DNA of 18,494 nt, from the NCBI RefSeq assembly GCF_030147005.1, contig NZ_JASLAW010000084.1, positions 1-18,494 on the forward strand. The letters are read 5' to 3'. Position 1 is the first letter of the stretch, and the number at the start of each line of letters is the position of its first letter. The notes under the pieces are model-generated. The model had not been told where the DNA came from and did not search any database. It was given only the letters and a program-made list of their open reading frames with translations. Below, one piece after another: positions 1 to 7,746 of this stretch. Both the position numbers and the translations under genes were made by a program. This DNA is from Pseudomonas sp. (lineage in GTDB: Bacteria; Pseudomonadota; Gammaproteobacteria; Pseudomonadales; Pseudomonadaceae).

Positions 1-145
1 GTGGCGAGGGAGCTTGCTCCCGTTGGGGCGCGAAGCGGCCCCAAAAATGGGACTGCTACGCAGTCCAGCGGAAGCAAGCTCCCTCGCCACAGTGACCGGT
101 TCTGTCTTAACTGACTGGCATTAGGGCAAGCCCCCTCCCACATTT
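1..145. repeat. Left arm of 145-bp inverted repeat: REPIN plus half-REP
   Basis: Positions 1-90 are a REPIN: two inverted REP sequences (GTGGCGAGGGAGCTTGCTCC at 1-20 and its near-complement ending at 90). Between them are two perfect 7-bp hairpins (23-29 with 38-44; 50-56 with 60-66). Positions 91-120 are non-REP spacer, and 121-145 hold a REP-like half of a different class (GGGCAAGCCCCCTCCCACA). The same unit recurs inverted at 18342-18486, differing only at 72 (A here, G in the complement of the other arm) and 134 (C here, G there). The arm stops 18 nt from the stop codon of the DUF945 gene. The repeat may continue left of the window. REP sequences of this kind are non-coding elements thought to be moved by RAYT transposases. 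Confidence 0.93.
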
Positions 146-163
146 TTTAACCGTATTTCTGGC

Positions 164-1660
164 TTACTGGCCGCCGCCCATTGCGCCGGCTTTGGACATT
201 ACGAAGCTGATGAACTGCTCGACGGTCATCTTCTGGCCGTTGAACGTCACTTCGTTGTTGGCGTAGTGCAGCTTGGACACCACATCGGTGCCCACCAGAG
301 TCGCCAGTTGCGTACCCACGGCCACACCGCTGACCATCTCGGCCGCCATCTGCGATTGCTGTTCGATGGCTTTTGGGTCGGTCACGCCGCCGACCTGCGC
401 TTGCAGCGCGGCCACGTCGCTGATCATCGGTTTGGACAGGGTGAGGTTGGCGTCCAGCAGCGAGATCATCTGTTTGCCCAGCTCAACCGGCGGCAGTTCC
501 ATGGAGGTCGGCTTGGCCAGGTCCAGTACAAGACTGAACTTGCTCTCGCCATGGCTGGTTTTCATCGACAGGTTTTCAACGGCCAGTTGCGGCTTGGCGG
601 CCAGCACCTGGTTGACGTTGGCTTCGGCCAGGGTCTGTTCGGCTTCGGTCAGTTGCAGTTCCGGCGCGGGTTGGCCGGCAGCGGCGGCGGCTTGCACCGG
701 CTGCATCTTGTCCTGGTAGAGCTTGGTCAGCACCAGCATCGCCGGGATGTCGACGTTCTTCATGCTGACGGCCATGGCGGCCGAGCCTACAGGCTTACCC
801 TGGTAACCGATCTCGTCGATCTTGTAGTCGACGCGGCCGGCCAGGTTGTTGTCTTTGGTCTCGCTGGTATCTTTCTGCTCGAAGCCCTTGAGGGTCAGCA
901 CGGCTTTCTGCGGGCCGAAGGTGACCTTGGTGTCGGTCAGTTCAACGGTGTTCTGCCCGGTGTAGAAACCGAACGTGGACTTGGACAGGTTGCTGGCGAC
1001 CGTCAGGCCGGCCAGGTCGGCTTCGAATGCGTCGCCATTGGCATCGACGGCCGCCACCTTGAGGCTGTTCATGTAGCCGTCGGCCTTGACCTTCTGGCCT
1101 TCGGCGCTGCTGTCGAATTCCAGGTTGGCGCCGGAGAAGCTCACCGAGGACTTGTCGTCCTTGAACTGCAGGGGCAGCAGTTCGATGTTGCCGTTGACCG
1201 AACGGCTGTAACCGATATTGGCCACGCCTTTAAGCGGCGACACGTCTTTGCTGGCGGCGAACCATTGCTCGGTGGTGGCGTTCTTTTCCAGCTCGTAGTG
1301 ACTGGTGGCCATGACCGGCAGCCACTTCAAAGTGACCAGACGCGAGAACGGCAACGGGCCGTGTTCGATATGGTCGACGAACAGCAGCTCGGGGTTCGGG
1401 TTTTGCTCGCCAAAGACACTGCCCTGACCTTTGAGGCGGTAGTGGGCGGTGCTGCTGAACACGCCACGGTCGAGGGAGACCAGCTCCAGGGACACGGTAC
1501 CGTCCACGCCGGCCATGGAGGTCTGCAGTTCCTTGTTGGCGTTCTGGATCGCGGTTTGCAGAACCGGCTCCAGTTGTTTACCGGTGTACCAGGCGCCGCC
1601 TGCACTGACGACGCCAACGGCGACAACGAAACCCAAAAGAACAACTGCTGGCTTATTCAT
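164..1660 (-). CDS. YdgA-like protein, DUF945 family
   Basis: The 498-aa protein starts MNKPAVVLLGFVVAVGVVSA, a single N-terminal hydrophobic segment (about 5-23) that can act as an uncleaved signal anchor or signal peptide. The rest is likely periplasmic. The body has the feel of the DUF945/YdgA family: an early GAWYTGKQLE segment, many short alternating strands (VDGTVSLELVSLDRGVFSS, HYRLKG) and a Gly/Ala-rich tail. Length fits the family. The start has an AGG-type ribosome site about 10 nt upstream (GATCAGGTCACTTC-ATG). It is monocistronic: a REPIN lies upstream and another follows 18 nt after the stop, so both ends are bounded by REP DNA. Function is unknown for the family; E. coli YdgA is an inner-membrane-associated protein with no assigned reaction. 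The family call is from recalled sequence character, with no search done. Confidence 0.85.
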   Translation of the reverse strand: MNKPAVVLLGFVVAVGVVSAGGAWYTGKQLEPVLQTAIQNANKELQTSMAGVDGTVSLELVSLDRGVFSSTAHYRLKGQGSVFGEQNPNPELLFVDHIEHGPLPFSRLVTLKWLPVMATSHYELEKNATTEQWFAASKDVSPLKGVANIGYSRSVNGNIELLPLQFKDDKSSVSFSGANLEFDSSAEGQKVKADGYMNSLKVAAVDANGDAFEADLAGLTVASNLSKSTFGFYTGQNTVELTDTKVTFGPQKAVLTLKGFEQKDTSETKDNNLAGRVDYKIDEIGYQGKPVGSAAMAVSMKNVDIPAMLVLTKLYQDKMQPVQAAAAAGQPAPELQLTEAEQTLAEANVNQVLAAKPQLAVENLSMKTSHGESKFSLVLDLAKPTSMELPPVELGKQMISLLDANLTLSKPMISDVAALQAQVGGVTDPKAIEQQSQMAAEMVSGVAVGTQLATLVGTDVVSKLHYANNEVTFNGQKMTVEQFISFVMSKAGAMGGGQ

Positions 1661-1723
1661 GAAGTGACCTGATCAAATCCTGTGAGAAGTGGGCTGTCTT
1701 CCTTGAACCCCGTAGGGGGTCCT

Positions 1724-1823
1724 TGTAGGAGCGAGCTGGCTCGCGAAGAACGCATAGGCACCGCGCTTATTCAGAATGCACGCGTTATCGTTGACGTTTT
1801 TCGCGAGCAAGCTCGCTCCTGCA
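1724..1823. repeat. REPIN (GAGCGAGCT type)
   Basis: Two inverted REP sequences bracket about 50 nt: TGTAGGAGCGAGCTGGCTCG at 1724-1743 and its near-complement TCGCGAGCAAGCTCGCTCCT at 1801-1820. The core class (GAGCGAGCT..GCTCGC) differs from that of the window-end elements. It fills most of the 254-nt gap between the promoter side of the DUF945 gene and the end of the two-TM protein gene. No coding potential is seen in it. Confidence 0.9.
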
Positions 1824-1914
1824 GTAGTGGCCCGTGTGGCCGAAAGGCTGCGGAAGATTAGCACTGGCGGCCGCAAACGGCCCAGTCTTTCAGAGGGATC
1901 AGTTCAGCAGTAGT

Positions 1915-2547
1915 TCAGGAGTACTCCAGCTCGATTTCATCCAACTGGTGATCGAAACTCTTCAGCCGCGCCGTCCAGGTGTATACCAACACCTCAAACT
2001 CGCGGTGTATCACCGCATTTCCGGGGGTGTCGGCCTTGGGGTCGCAGAAGTCCAGCTGGTAGCGCTCACGGGCCATTTGCGTGGCGACGTCGGACAATTC
2101 CCGCGCATTATTCAGCCAGTGCTTACCGTCTGCGATCTGCTGATCGAGCACGACACATTGCTTCTTCAGAACCTCGAGGCTCTTTTCCAAAGGCGTGCCG
2201 GTGAGGTCGCCCATGACTTCCTGGAAGGTGCGGCCGGGTTGCCAGTAACTGCCCCAGAAATAGCGGTCGAACACGGTTTCGACACGGCGCAGGGCAACCT
2301 TGGTGTCCCAGATCGCTACGCGGGTCTTGCCTTGTTCAAGCAATTTTCGCTTCACCCGTTGGTTTTGATAGGACGCCCAGGCCACCACGCCGATGGACAA
2401 GGTGCCGATGACCAGACAGGCGCTGTCGAGAAACACCATGGCCTTGTCGAGTTGGTGGGCGAGCATGACGCCGTAGAAATACGCGGCCGATAACAGCACC
2501 AGTGCGAAGAGCACGCACCAGAAAGCGGGAGCATAAGGGTTTTTCAT
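1915..2547 (-). CDS. Hypothetical protein with two predicted TM segments
   Basis: I do not recognise this family. The 210-aa protein starting MKNPYAPAFWCVLFALVLLS has two hydrophobic segments near residues 8-28 and 40-60. A mostly helical, charged, presumably cytosolic domain follows (QNQRVKRKLLEQGKTRVAIW and onward), with a coiled-coil-like stretch around LEKSLEVLKKQCVVLDQQI. The ATG at 2547 is preferred because GGGGA sits 8 nt upstream; the reading frame stays open to a TTG at 2568, which lacks such a site. It lies 81 nt downstream of the efflux operon on the same strand, with a hairpin between, so it may be transcribed separately or by readthrough. Nothing seen ties it to transport. Confidence 0.75.
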   Translation of the reverse strand: MKNPYAPAFWCVLFALVLLSAAYFYGVMLAHQLDKAMVFLDSACLVIGTLSIGVVAWASYQNQRVKRKLLEQGKTRVAIWDTKVALRRVETVFDRYFWGSYWQPGRTFQEVMGDLTGTPLEKSLEVLKKQCVVLDQQIADGKHWLNNARELSDVATQMARERYQLDFCDPKADTPGNAVIHREFEVLVYTWTARLKSFDHQLDEIELEYS

Positions 2548-2584
2548 TATTGGAATCCCCATGAGCAAACGCGAGCAGTACCAC

Positions 2585-2606
2585 GTGAGGCTTCACGAGG
2601 CCTCAC
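2585..2606 (-). terminator. Hairpin after the FUSC efflux operon, possible terminator
   Basis: A perfect 7-bp inverted repeat, GTGAGGC / GCCTCAC (2585-2591 and 2600-2606, 8-nt loop), lies 22 nt after the stop of the outer-membrane factor gene. There is no run of T on the downstream side, so it may be a weak or factor-assisted terminator, or an mRNA-stabilising hairpin. Confidence 0.45.
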
Positions 2607-2628
2607 CTGACAAAGCATAGCTATCACC

Positions 2629-4071
2629 TCACGGTTTGCCGGGTTTTACCCCTTGCGTTCGTCCGCTTTCCCAGCCGCCGCCCAGGGCCAGGAACAGGTT
2701 GATCTGGCTCATCGCAACCTGGGTGTTGGCCTCTGCCAATTGCGCGCGCATGGCGGTGTAGGTGCGGGTCGCTTGCAGATCGGCCAGGAACGACTCGCGT
2801 CCGGCCTGGAAGAAACGGTGGGTCTGGTCTGCCGCCTCATGGGCCGAGCGTTCGGCGTCGGCCAGCGCATCACGACGCTGCAACATGGCGGTGTACTGCG
2901 CCAGGCCGGTCTGGGTTTCGCGGATAGCGTTGAGCACCACGCCGTCGAAGTGCGCCAGGGCGCCCTGAGTCGCGGCTTCGGCTTCGTGGATGCGGGCGCG
3001 GGCGCCGTTGGTCGGCACCGTCCAGCTGATCATCGGGCCAAAGCCCCAGCGGTTGGTCGCAGGCTGGCCGAGGTTGTCGAGCAGGCCCACGGTGCCCACC
3101 GTGGCACCGATGGCGATGTCCGGGTACAAGGCGCCGGTGGCCACGCCGATGCGCGCCGTGGCGGCGGCCAGTTGGCGTTCGGCCTGGCGCACATCCGGGC
3201 GGCGCTTGAGCAAGGCCGCTCCGTCGCCCACCGGCAACAGCTGAGCGATGTGCGGTAACTCGGCGCAACTGGCGGTGCCGGCCGGCAGTTGATCGAGCGG
3301 CTTGGCCAGCAACATCGACAGCCGGAACAGTCCCGCCTGGCGTGCCGCTTCGTAGCGCGGCATGTCGGCGCGCAAGGATTTGTACTGGGTTTGCGAGCGC
3401 GTGACCTGGGTTTCATCGCCACGGCCGGCGTCGCGCAGGCGTTGGGTCAGTTTGGTGCTTTGGGCTTGCAGGTCGAGGGATTCGTTGGCGATTGCCAGCT
3501 CTTCGTTGGCGGCGCAGACCTGGGTGTAGGAGCGCACGACATCGGCCACCAGGGTAATGCGCGCGATATCGGCGGCAGCCTGGGCCGCATCGGCACTGGC
3601 CTGGGCGCTTTCGATGCCACGTTGCAAGGTGCCGAACAAATCGAATTGATACGAGGTGGTGATACCCACGCTGCCGATGTTGCCCACCGGGACTTTGTCC
3701 GCCAGCAAGAAGGCTTCGCCGGATTCCTGCAAGCGCTGCGCTTCGGCCTTGGCCCCCGCGCTCCAGCCCCCTGCGGATTCGGCCTGCTGGGTCTGATAGC
3801 GCGCACGCTGCAAGTTGGCGGCGGCCACGCGCAGGTCGGTGTTGGAGGCCATGGCCTGGCGCACCAGCTCATCCAGGCGCGGGTCTTTGTACAGCTTCCA
3901 CCAGTCGGTCGGCACGGGCGCCGACACCACGTTGTTGCCCTCCCCTGCGAGCGTCCCTTGCAAGTCGTCACGCTTGACGGCGGCCGTGTCCGGCAGCGTG
4001 TAGTCCGGGCCTACCGTTTGGCACGCCGACAGCAACAACCCCAGCGCAGCAGTGGCCAGCAGTTGCTTCAT
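2629..4071 (-). CDS. Outer-membrane factor lipoprotein of FUSC efflux system (NodT/OprM type)
   Basis: This 480-aa protein is the outer-membrane channel of a tripartite exporter. The start MKQLLATAALGLLLSACQTV is a lipoprotein signal with lipobox LSAC, placing the acylated cysteine at residue 17. It is followed by the family's VGPDY motif. Two homologous outer-membrane-efflux halves follow, rich in long helices (WWKLYKDPRLDELVRQAM, then AAANLQRARYQTQQAES). The second half carries the usual LLKRRPDVRQAERQLAAATA and IGVATGALYPDI signatures, and the protein ends near LFLALGGGW as NodT-family members do. Length matches the family (about 460-500 aa). Its ATG overlaps the stop of the HlyD gene (ATGA), so it is the last gene of the five-gene operon. 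By family it forms a trimeric beta-barrel and periplasmic tunnel that docks to the adaptor. Confidence 0.95.
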   Translation of the reverse strand: MKQLLATAALGLLLSACQTVGPDYTLPDTAAVKRDDLQGTLAGEGNNVVSAPVPTDWWKLYKDPRLDELVRQAMASNTDLRVAAANLQRARYQTQQAESAGGWSAGAKAEAQRLQESGEAFLLADKVPVGNIGSVGITTSYQFDLFGTLQRGIESAQASADAAQAAADIARITLVADVVRSYTQVCAANEELAIANESLDLQAQSTKLTQRLRDAGRGDETQVTRSQTQYKSLRADMPRYEAARQAGLFRLSMLLAKPLDQLPAGTASCAELPHIAQLLPVGDGAALLKRRPDVRQAERQLAAATARIGVATGALYPDIAIGATVGTVGLLDNLGQPATNRWGFGPMISWTVPTNGARARIHEAEAATQGALAHFDGVVLNAIRETQTGLAQYTAMLQRRDALADAERSAHEAADQTHRFFQAGRESFLADLQATRTYTAMRAQLAEANTQVAMSQINLFLALGGGWESGRTQGVKPGKP

Positions 4072-4958
4072 GGCTGGTCTCCGGCTTTCGTCTTGTCATC
4101 AATGATCGACACCGTCGCCGTGCGCCCGGCGATCATGCGAAAGTCCGCCGGCACATCGTCAAAGGCAATGCGCACTGGAATCCGCTGGGCCAGGCGCACC
4201 CAGCTGAACGCCGGGTTGACGTTGGGCAGCAGGTTTGAGCCGCTGCTGCGGTCGCGGTCTTCGATACCGGCGACGATGCTCTGCACATGCCCATGCAGGC
4301 GGGCGTTGTCGCCGATCACGCGGATGTCCACGCCCATGCCGACGTGGATACCGTCGAGCTTGGTCTCTTCGAAGTAGCCGTCGATGTGGAAGGAATTACT
4401 GTCCACCACCGACAGCACCGGGCGCCCGGCGGTGACGAATTCCTGGGTGCGCGGCGCGCGGTCGTTGACGTAGCCGTCCACCGGGCTGCGGATCACCGAA
4501 CGGTCGAGGTTGAGCTGGGCGGAGTCCACCGTCACTTGCGCCTCGGCCAGCGCCGATTGAGCGCGAGCCACGCGGGACTGGCTTTCTTCCAGTTGCTCGC
4601 TGGGCACCAAGTTACCCAGGCCACGGTTACGCTTGTACTCGCGCTGGGCCTGGGCCAGGGTTTCCTGGCGGTCGGCGACGGCAGCCTGGGCTTGGCGCAG
4701 GGCCAGCTTGAAGCGGTCCTGGTCGACGGCAAACAGCACCTGGCCCTTGGTTACCAGCTGGTTGTCGCGCACGTCCACCCGCTGGATCAGCCCGGACACG
4801 TCCGGAGCGATCTGCACGATGTCGGCGCGGATGTGGCCGTCACGGGTCCAGGGCGCAAACATGTAGTACATGACCATGCGCCACACAACGACGACCGCGA
4901 AACTCACGATCAACAGCGTCAGGACGACACGGCCGATAGTCAAAAAAGGTTTTTTCAT
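4068..4958 (-). CDS. HlyD-family periplasmic adaptor (AaeA-like)
   Basis: This 296-aa membrane fusion protein links the inner-membrane FUSC exporter to the outer-membrane factor. An N-terminal membrane anchor spans about residues 9-33 (LTIGRVVLTLLIVSFAVVVV onward). The lipoyl-like segment IVQIAPDVSGLIQRVDVRDN with VTKGQVLFAVD follows at about 46-76. A short coiled-coil hairpin comes next (RQAQAAVADRQETLAQAQRE and RVARAQSALAEAQVTVDSAQ), then the second lipoyl half (RSVIRSPVDGYVNDRAPRTQ) and a beta-barrel domain with SFHIDGYFEETKLDGIHVGM. The short length and APWTRDGHI motif are typical of adaptors paired with AaeB/FUSC pumps. Its start overlaps the DUF1656 stop and its stop overlaps the outer-membrane factor start, each as ATGA, indicating translational coupling. 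Confidence 0.94.
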   Translation of the reverse strand: MKKPFLTIGRVVLTLLIVSFAVVVVWRMVMYYMFAPWTRDGHIRADIVQIAPDVSGLIQRVDVRDNQLVTKGQVLFAVDQDRFKLALRQAQAAVADRQETLAQAQREYKRNRGLGNLVPSEQLEESQSRVARAQSALAEAQVTVDSAQLNLDRSVIRSPVDGYVNDRAPRTQEFVTAGRPVLSVVDSNSFHIDGYFEETKLDGIHVGMGVDIRVIGDNARLHGHVQSIVAGIEDRDRSSGSNLLPNVNPAFSWVRLAQRIPVRIAFDDVPADFRMIAGRTATVSIIDDKTKAGDQP

Positions 4959-5164
4959 GTCATCAAATATCGACTGAGTGAGTCCACCGCGCCCAGCAAC
5001 AGCGCGTACAGCCCCACATTGAACAATGCCCGGTGCCAGACCAGGCGATAGAAGTGCATGCGCGTCAACAGCCCGTGCACCACCAGAAACAACACATAGG
5101 TAATGCCCATCAGCACCAGCAGCGTGGGCAGGAATACGCCGCTGATATCCAGGTCACCGATCAT
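4955..5164 (-). CDS. DUF1656 small membrane protein (AaeX-like)
   Basis: The 69-aa protein MIGDLDISGVFLPTLLVLMG has two hydrophobic segments (about 9-31 and 47-65), an HGLLTRMHFYRLVWHRALFN loop between them, and the length expected for DUF1656/AaeX. This family is nearly always found between a FUSC pump and its HlyD adaptor, as here. Its biochemical role is not established; it is presumed to be an accessory inner-membrane subunit. Both ends overlap neighbours by 4 nt (ATGA), so it is translated as part of the operon. Identification rests on sequence character together with this diagnostic position. Confidence 0.92.
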   Translation of the reverse strand: MIGDLDISGVFLPTLLVLMGITYVLFLVVHGLLTRMHFYRLVWHRALFNVGLYALLLGAVDSLSRYLMT

Positions 5165-7239
5165 AAAGGCGCTCCATCGGGTAGCGGCGCTTCCATTTCG
5201 GTGCCGCCAATGAATTCCACGCCGGGCAACAGCGCCAGGCGCAGGCCGGCCAGGGCGTGCAGCAGGTGCAGGCGCGTGTCATCGGCGTCTTGCAGGCCTT
5301 GGCCGTTGAGGGCACGGCGCGTGCGGTCCAGGGTCATGAGCAGACCGCTGGGCGCGGGTAAGCGCTCACCGGCCTTGAGGCACGCCTTGAAATAACCGCC
5401 CACGCCTTCCACCACCTGGTTGAGCAGCACACGGGGCACGCCGAGGATGCGCGGCGAGTAGGCAAGCAGGTCGAGCAGGTTCAGCGCTACGCGCAGGTCG
5501 CGCAGGGCGATGCCGGTGTCCTGGCCGGTGAGGGCCAGGCGCGGCAGATGCTGCATCAGGCGGTCGAGCATTTGCGCGGCCATGTGCCGGTGCTCGGCCA
5601 GGGTGGCGGGTTCGGTGAGGCTGACGATGTCGCGCCAGCTGAAACGGGTCAGGCGCTTGGCCGCCAGTTCGGCGCCGAAGGGCCGGGCGATCAGCGTCCA
5701 CACAAACGCGAACAGCAGGCCCACGGGCCCGGCCAGGTTGACGTTGGCGAAGTTGAGAAAGTCGGCGTCATAGGCGCCCTGGATGCTGATGAACGATGAG
5801 GTATTCACCAGCGTCAGCAGCATGCCCAGGTAAAACCGGGGCTGCACGGTGAGGGTGCCGATGCAGATGAACGGCACGGCGAACGCCAGCACCAGCATCG
5901 GAAAATCGTGCAGGTTGGGCAGCACCAGAAACAGGTACAGGCTGGCGAAGAGCACCGACATGGCGGTCCAGAAAAAGAACCGGTAGATCTGCGGCGCGGG
6001 GTCGTCCATCGAGGCGAAGAAGCTGCACGCGACGGCGGCCAGGATCACCGCGCTGCCGCCGTCGGTCCAGCCCAGCAGAATCCACAGCACCGAGGCGACG
6101 ATGATCGCGGTGACGGTGGAAAACGCCGAGTAGAACATCAGGCCTCGGTCGAGGAATGGCGTGAGCCGGCCCAGGCGCCAGTGACGGTACACGGCGCGCC
6201 AGGTGTCCTGGCTTTCGCACTGGATGGCGGCTTGCAGGCTGCGGCAGTCTTGCCACAGGTCGACCCATTCGCCCAGGCGATACAGGGCGTTGGAAAACAG
6301 CAGCGTGTGGCGGTCGTCCAGCGCTTCGCCCTGGGGTTGCGCGGCGTCGATTCTGTCGCGCAGCTCGCGCCAGCGTTCAAGGGGCGCTTGTTCGGTGGTG
6401 CTTTGCAGCCAGGCGTTGGCCTCCTCCAGCAACGGCGTGAGCTGATCGAGGAACTCCGGGGCGCGATGTTCGATCGCGTACACCGCATCATCCAGCGCAT
6501 CGATTACCGGCAGCAGGTGGATCATGCGCCCGCGCAGTTCCTTGGTGTTGCGCACCGTCTGCGGGCGTGCGCCTTCGTGGGGCAACTGGCCGATCATCAA
6601 CTCAAGGGTGTTGAAGGTGGCGACCATGCCGCCGCGCAGGTTGCTGACGGCTTCAGGGTCTACCTGGCGGGTAAGGAAGCGCTGGCTGTAGACCTGGGCG
6701 TCGCTGAACCACTTGGCCACCGAGCCATCGAACACCGGCATCAGGCGCCGAGGCCAGAACATCGCGCCCACCACCGCCGCGACCGCAATGCCGAGGAAGA
6801 TTTCTTCCGTGCGCGCCTCGGCCACATCCCAGACCGCCAACGGGTTGTCCACCACCGGCAAGGCAATCAGCGGAAGGGTGTAGCCGGCCAGCATCAGGGC
6901 ATAGTTATTCGCGGTGCGCAGGTGCATGGAAAGGAACAGCAAGGTGCCCGTCCACAACGCAATCACCACCACCAAAAGATAAGGCGACTGCACGAACATC
7001 GGCACAAACAGCACCGCCGCCGCCGCGCCCATGAAGGTGCCGATGGCGCGGTACAGGGCCTTGGAACTGGTGGGGCCGACAAACGGGCTGGAGACGATGT
7101 ACACCGTGGCCATCGCCCAATACGGACGCGGCATTTGCATCAGCATGGCGATGTACAGCGCGATCATCGACGCGGCGAAGGTACGCACCCCGTAGAACCA
7201 GTCGCGGGCAGGCGGGAAGCCGATAAAGAATCCGTTCAA
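5161..7239 (-). CDS. FUSC-family inner-membrane exporter (AaeB / fusaric-acid-resistance type)
   Basis: This 692-aa protein is probably the pump of the first tripartite system. It has the FUSC/AaeB architecture: an N-terminal block of about six membrane helices (about 18-165) with the conserved YWAMATVYIVSSPFVGPTSS region, a soluble region (about 170-355), a second membrane block (about 360-510, including TVTAIIVASVLWILLGWTDG) and a soluble C-terminal domain. The start is TTG at 7239, overlapping the MarR stop as TTGA; it is preferred because MNGFFIGFPPARDWFYGVRT matches how relatives begin and no better ATG lies before the first helix. Known family members export fusaric acid (FusC/FuaB) or p-hydroxybenzoate-like aromatic acids (E. 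coli AaeB). The actual substrate here is unknown. Confidence 0.94.
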   Translation of the reverse strand: MNGFFIGFPPARDWFYGVRTFAASMIALYIAMLMQMPRPYWAMATVYIVSSPFVGPTSSKALYRAIGTFMGAAAAVLFVPMFVQSPYLLVVVIALWTGTLLFLSMHLRTANNYALMLAGYTLPLIALPVVDNPLAVWDVAEARTEEIFLGIAVAAVVGAMFWPRRLMPVFDGSVAKWFSDAQVYSQRFLTRQVDPEAVSNLRGGMVATFNTLELMIGQLPHEGARPQTVRNTKELRGRMIHLLPVIDALDDAVYAIEHRAPEFLDQLTPLLEEANAWLQSTTEQAPLERWRELRDRIDAAQPQGEALDDRHTLLFSNALYRLGEWVDLWQDCRSLQAAIQCESQDTWRAVYRHWRLGRLTPFLDRGLMFYSAFSTVTAIIVASVLWILLGWTDGGSAVILAAVACSFFASMDDPAPQIYRFFFWTAMSVLFASLYLFLVLPNLHDFPMLVLAFAVPFICIGTLTVQPRFYLGMLLTLVNTSSFISIQGAYDADFLNFANVNLAGPVGLLFAFVWTLIARPFGAELAAKRLTRFSWRDIVSLTEPATLAEHRHMAAQMLDRLMQHLPRLALTGQDTGIALRDLRVALNLLDLLAYSPRILGVPRVLLNQVVEGVGGYFKACLKAGERLPAPSGLLMTLDRTRRALNGQGLQDADDTRLHLLHALAGLRLALLPGVEFIGGTEMEAPLPDGAPL

Positions 7240-7682
7240 GGCGCCACAGCCTCGGCCGCTTCGAAGGCGCGCAGTACGCGCAGCGCGGCTTCCAGATCCG
7301 TGGCGGCGATGTTCGCCAGGACGTCCTTGCGCAGGCGCACCAGTTGCGCTTCCACCGCTTGCACCAGTTCACGGCCGCGCTCGGTGAGGCTCAGGGCCTT
7401 GGCGCGGCGGTCGTGTATGTCTTCGGTGCGGCAGACATAGCCGTCATTGCAGAGCCGGTCGAGCAGACGCACCAGCGACGGGCTCTCCATGCCGGACGCC
7501 TGGGCCACCTTGACCTGGTGCACACCGTCACCCAGGCGGCCGATCATCAGCAGCGGCACGGCGCAGGCTTCGGAGATGCCATAACTCACCAGCGTGGCCT
7601 GGCAGATTTTGCGCCAGTTACGGGCGCCCACCACCATGCTGCTGCTGAGGTTCATCTGGAGTTGTTCGAGGGATTGAGGCAC
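7236..7682 (-). CDS. MarR-family transcriptional regulator of the FUSC efflux operon
   Basis: The 148-aa winged-helix regulator has the MarR layout: N-terminal helices, VAQASGMESPSLVRLLDRLC (about 59-78, recognition helix region), and the wing with the hallmark DRRAKALSLTERGRE (about 91-105). It is the first gene of the operon and is probably an autorepressor that also controls the exporter, releasing DNA when it binds a phenolic or similar ligand. The GTG at 7682 is used as start, but it lacks a clear ribosome site; an in-frame ATG at 7655 (MNLSSSMVVG) is the alternative. The stop overlaps the TTG of the pump gene. Two palindromes overlapping its own promoter support autoregulation. Repressor rather than activator is inference from family and operator position. 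Confidence 0.93.
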   Translation of the reverse strand: MPQSLEQLQMNLSSSMVVGARNWRKICQATLVSYGISEACAVPLLMIGRLGDGVHQVKVAQASGMESPSLVRLLDRLCNDGYVCRTEDIHDRRAKALSLTERGRELVQAVEAQLVRLRKDVLANIAATDLEAALRVLRAFEAAEAVAP

Positions 7683-7698
7683 TGGATAGTTCGCATAC

Positions 7699-7746
7699 AG
7701 TTAGTTTGCTAACTATCAATATGATAGGAGGATCGGAATTCGTCAA
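7699..7746 (-). promoter_or_regulatory. Promoter and twin palindromic operators of the MarR-FUSC operon
   Basis: On the minus strand a sigma70-like promoter reads TTGACG (7741-7746), a 17-nt spacer, then CATATT (7718-7723), predicting a start near 7711. A perfect palindrome CTATCA-ATA-TGATAG (7713-7727) covers the -10, and a second one AGTTAG-TTTG-CTAACT (7699-7714) covers the predicted transcription start. Together they are well placed for repression by the MarR product. The promoter and palindromes are seen directly; the binding protein is inferred. Confidence 0.72.

Noticed and set aside
266..1672. Long plus-strand open frame opposite the DUF945 gene (468 codons)
   Set aside because: It is antisense to a well-supported gene, its product is His/Gln/Gly-rich low-complexity sequence typical of the complement of GC-rich codons, and it has no domain.
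3289..4377. Plus-strand open frame of 362 codons across the adaptor/channel junction
   Set aside because: It overlaps two recognised efflux genes on the opposite strand and has no recognisable motif.
5908..7440. Plus-strand open frame of 510 codons opposite the FUSC pump gene
   Set aside because: The product is composed largely of His, Gln, Arg and Gly as expected for a GC-bias shadow; the minus-strand frame is a clear membrane transporter.
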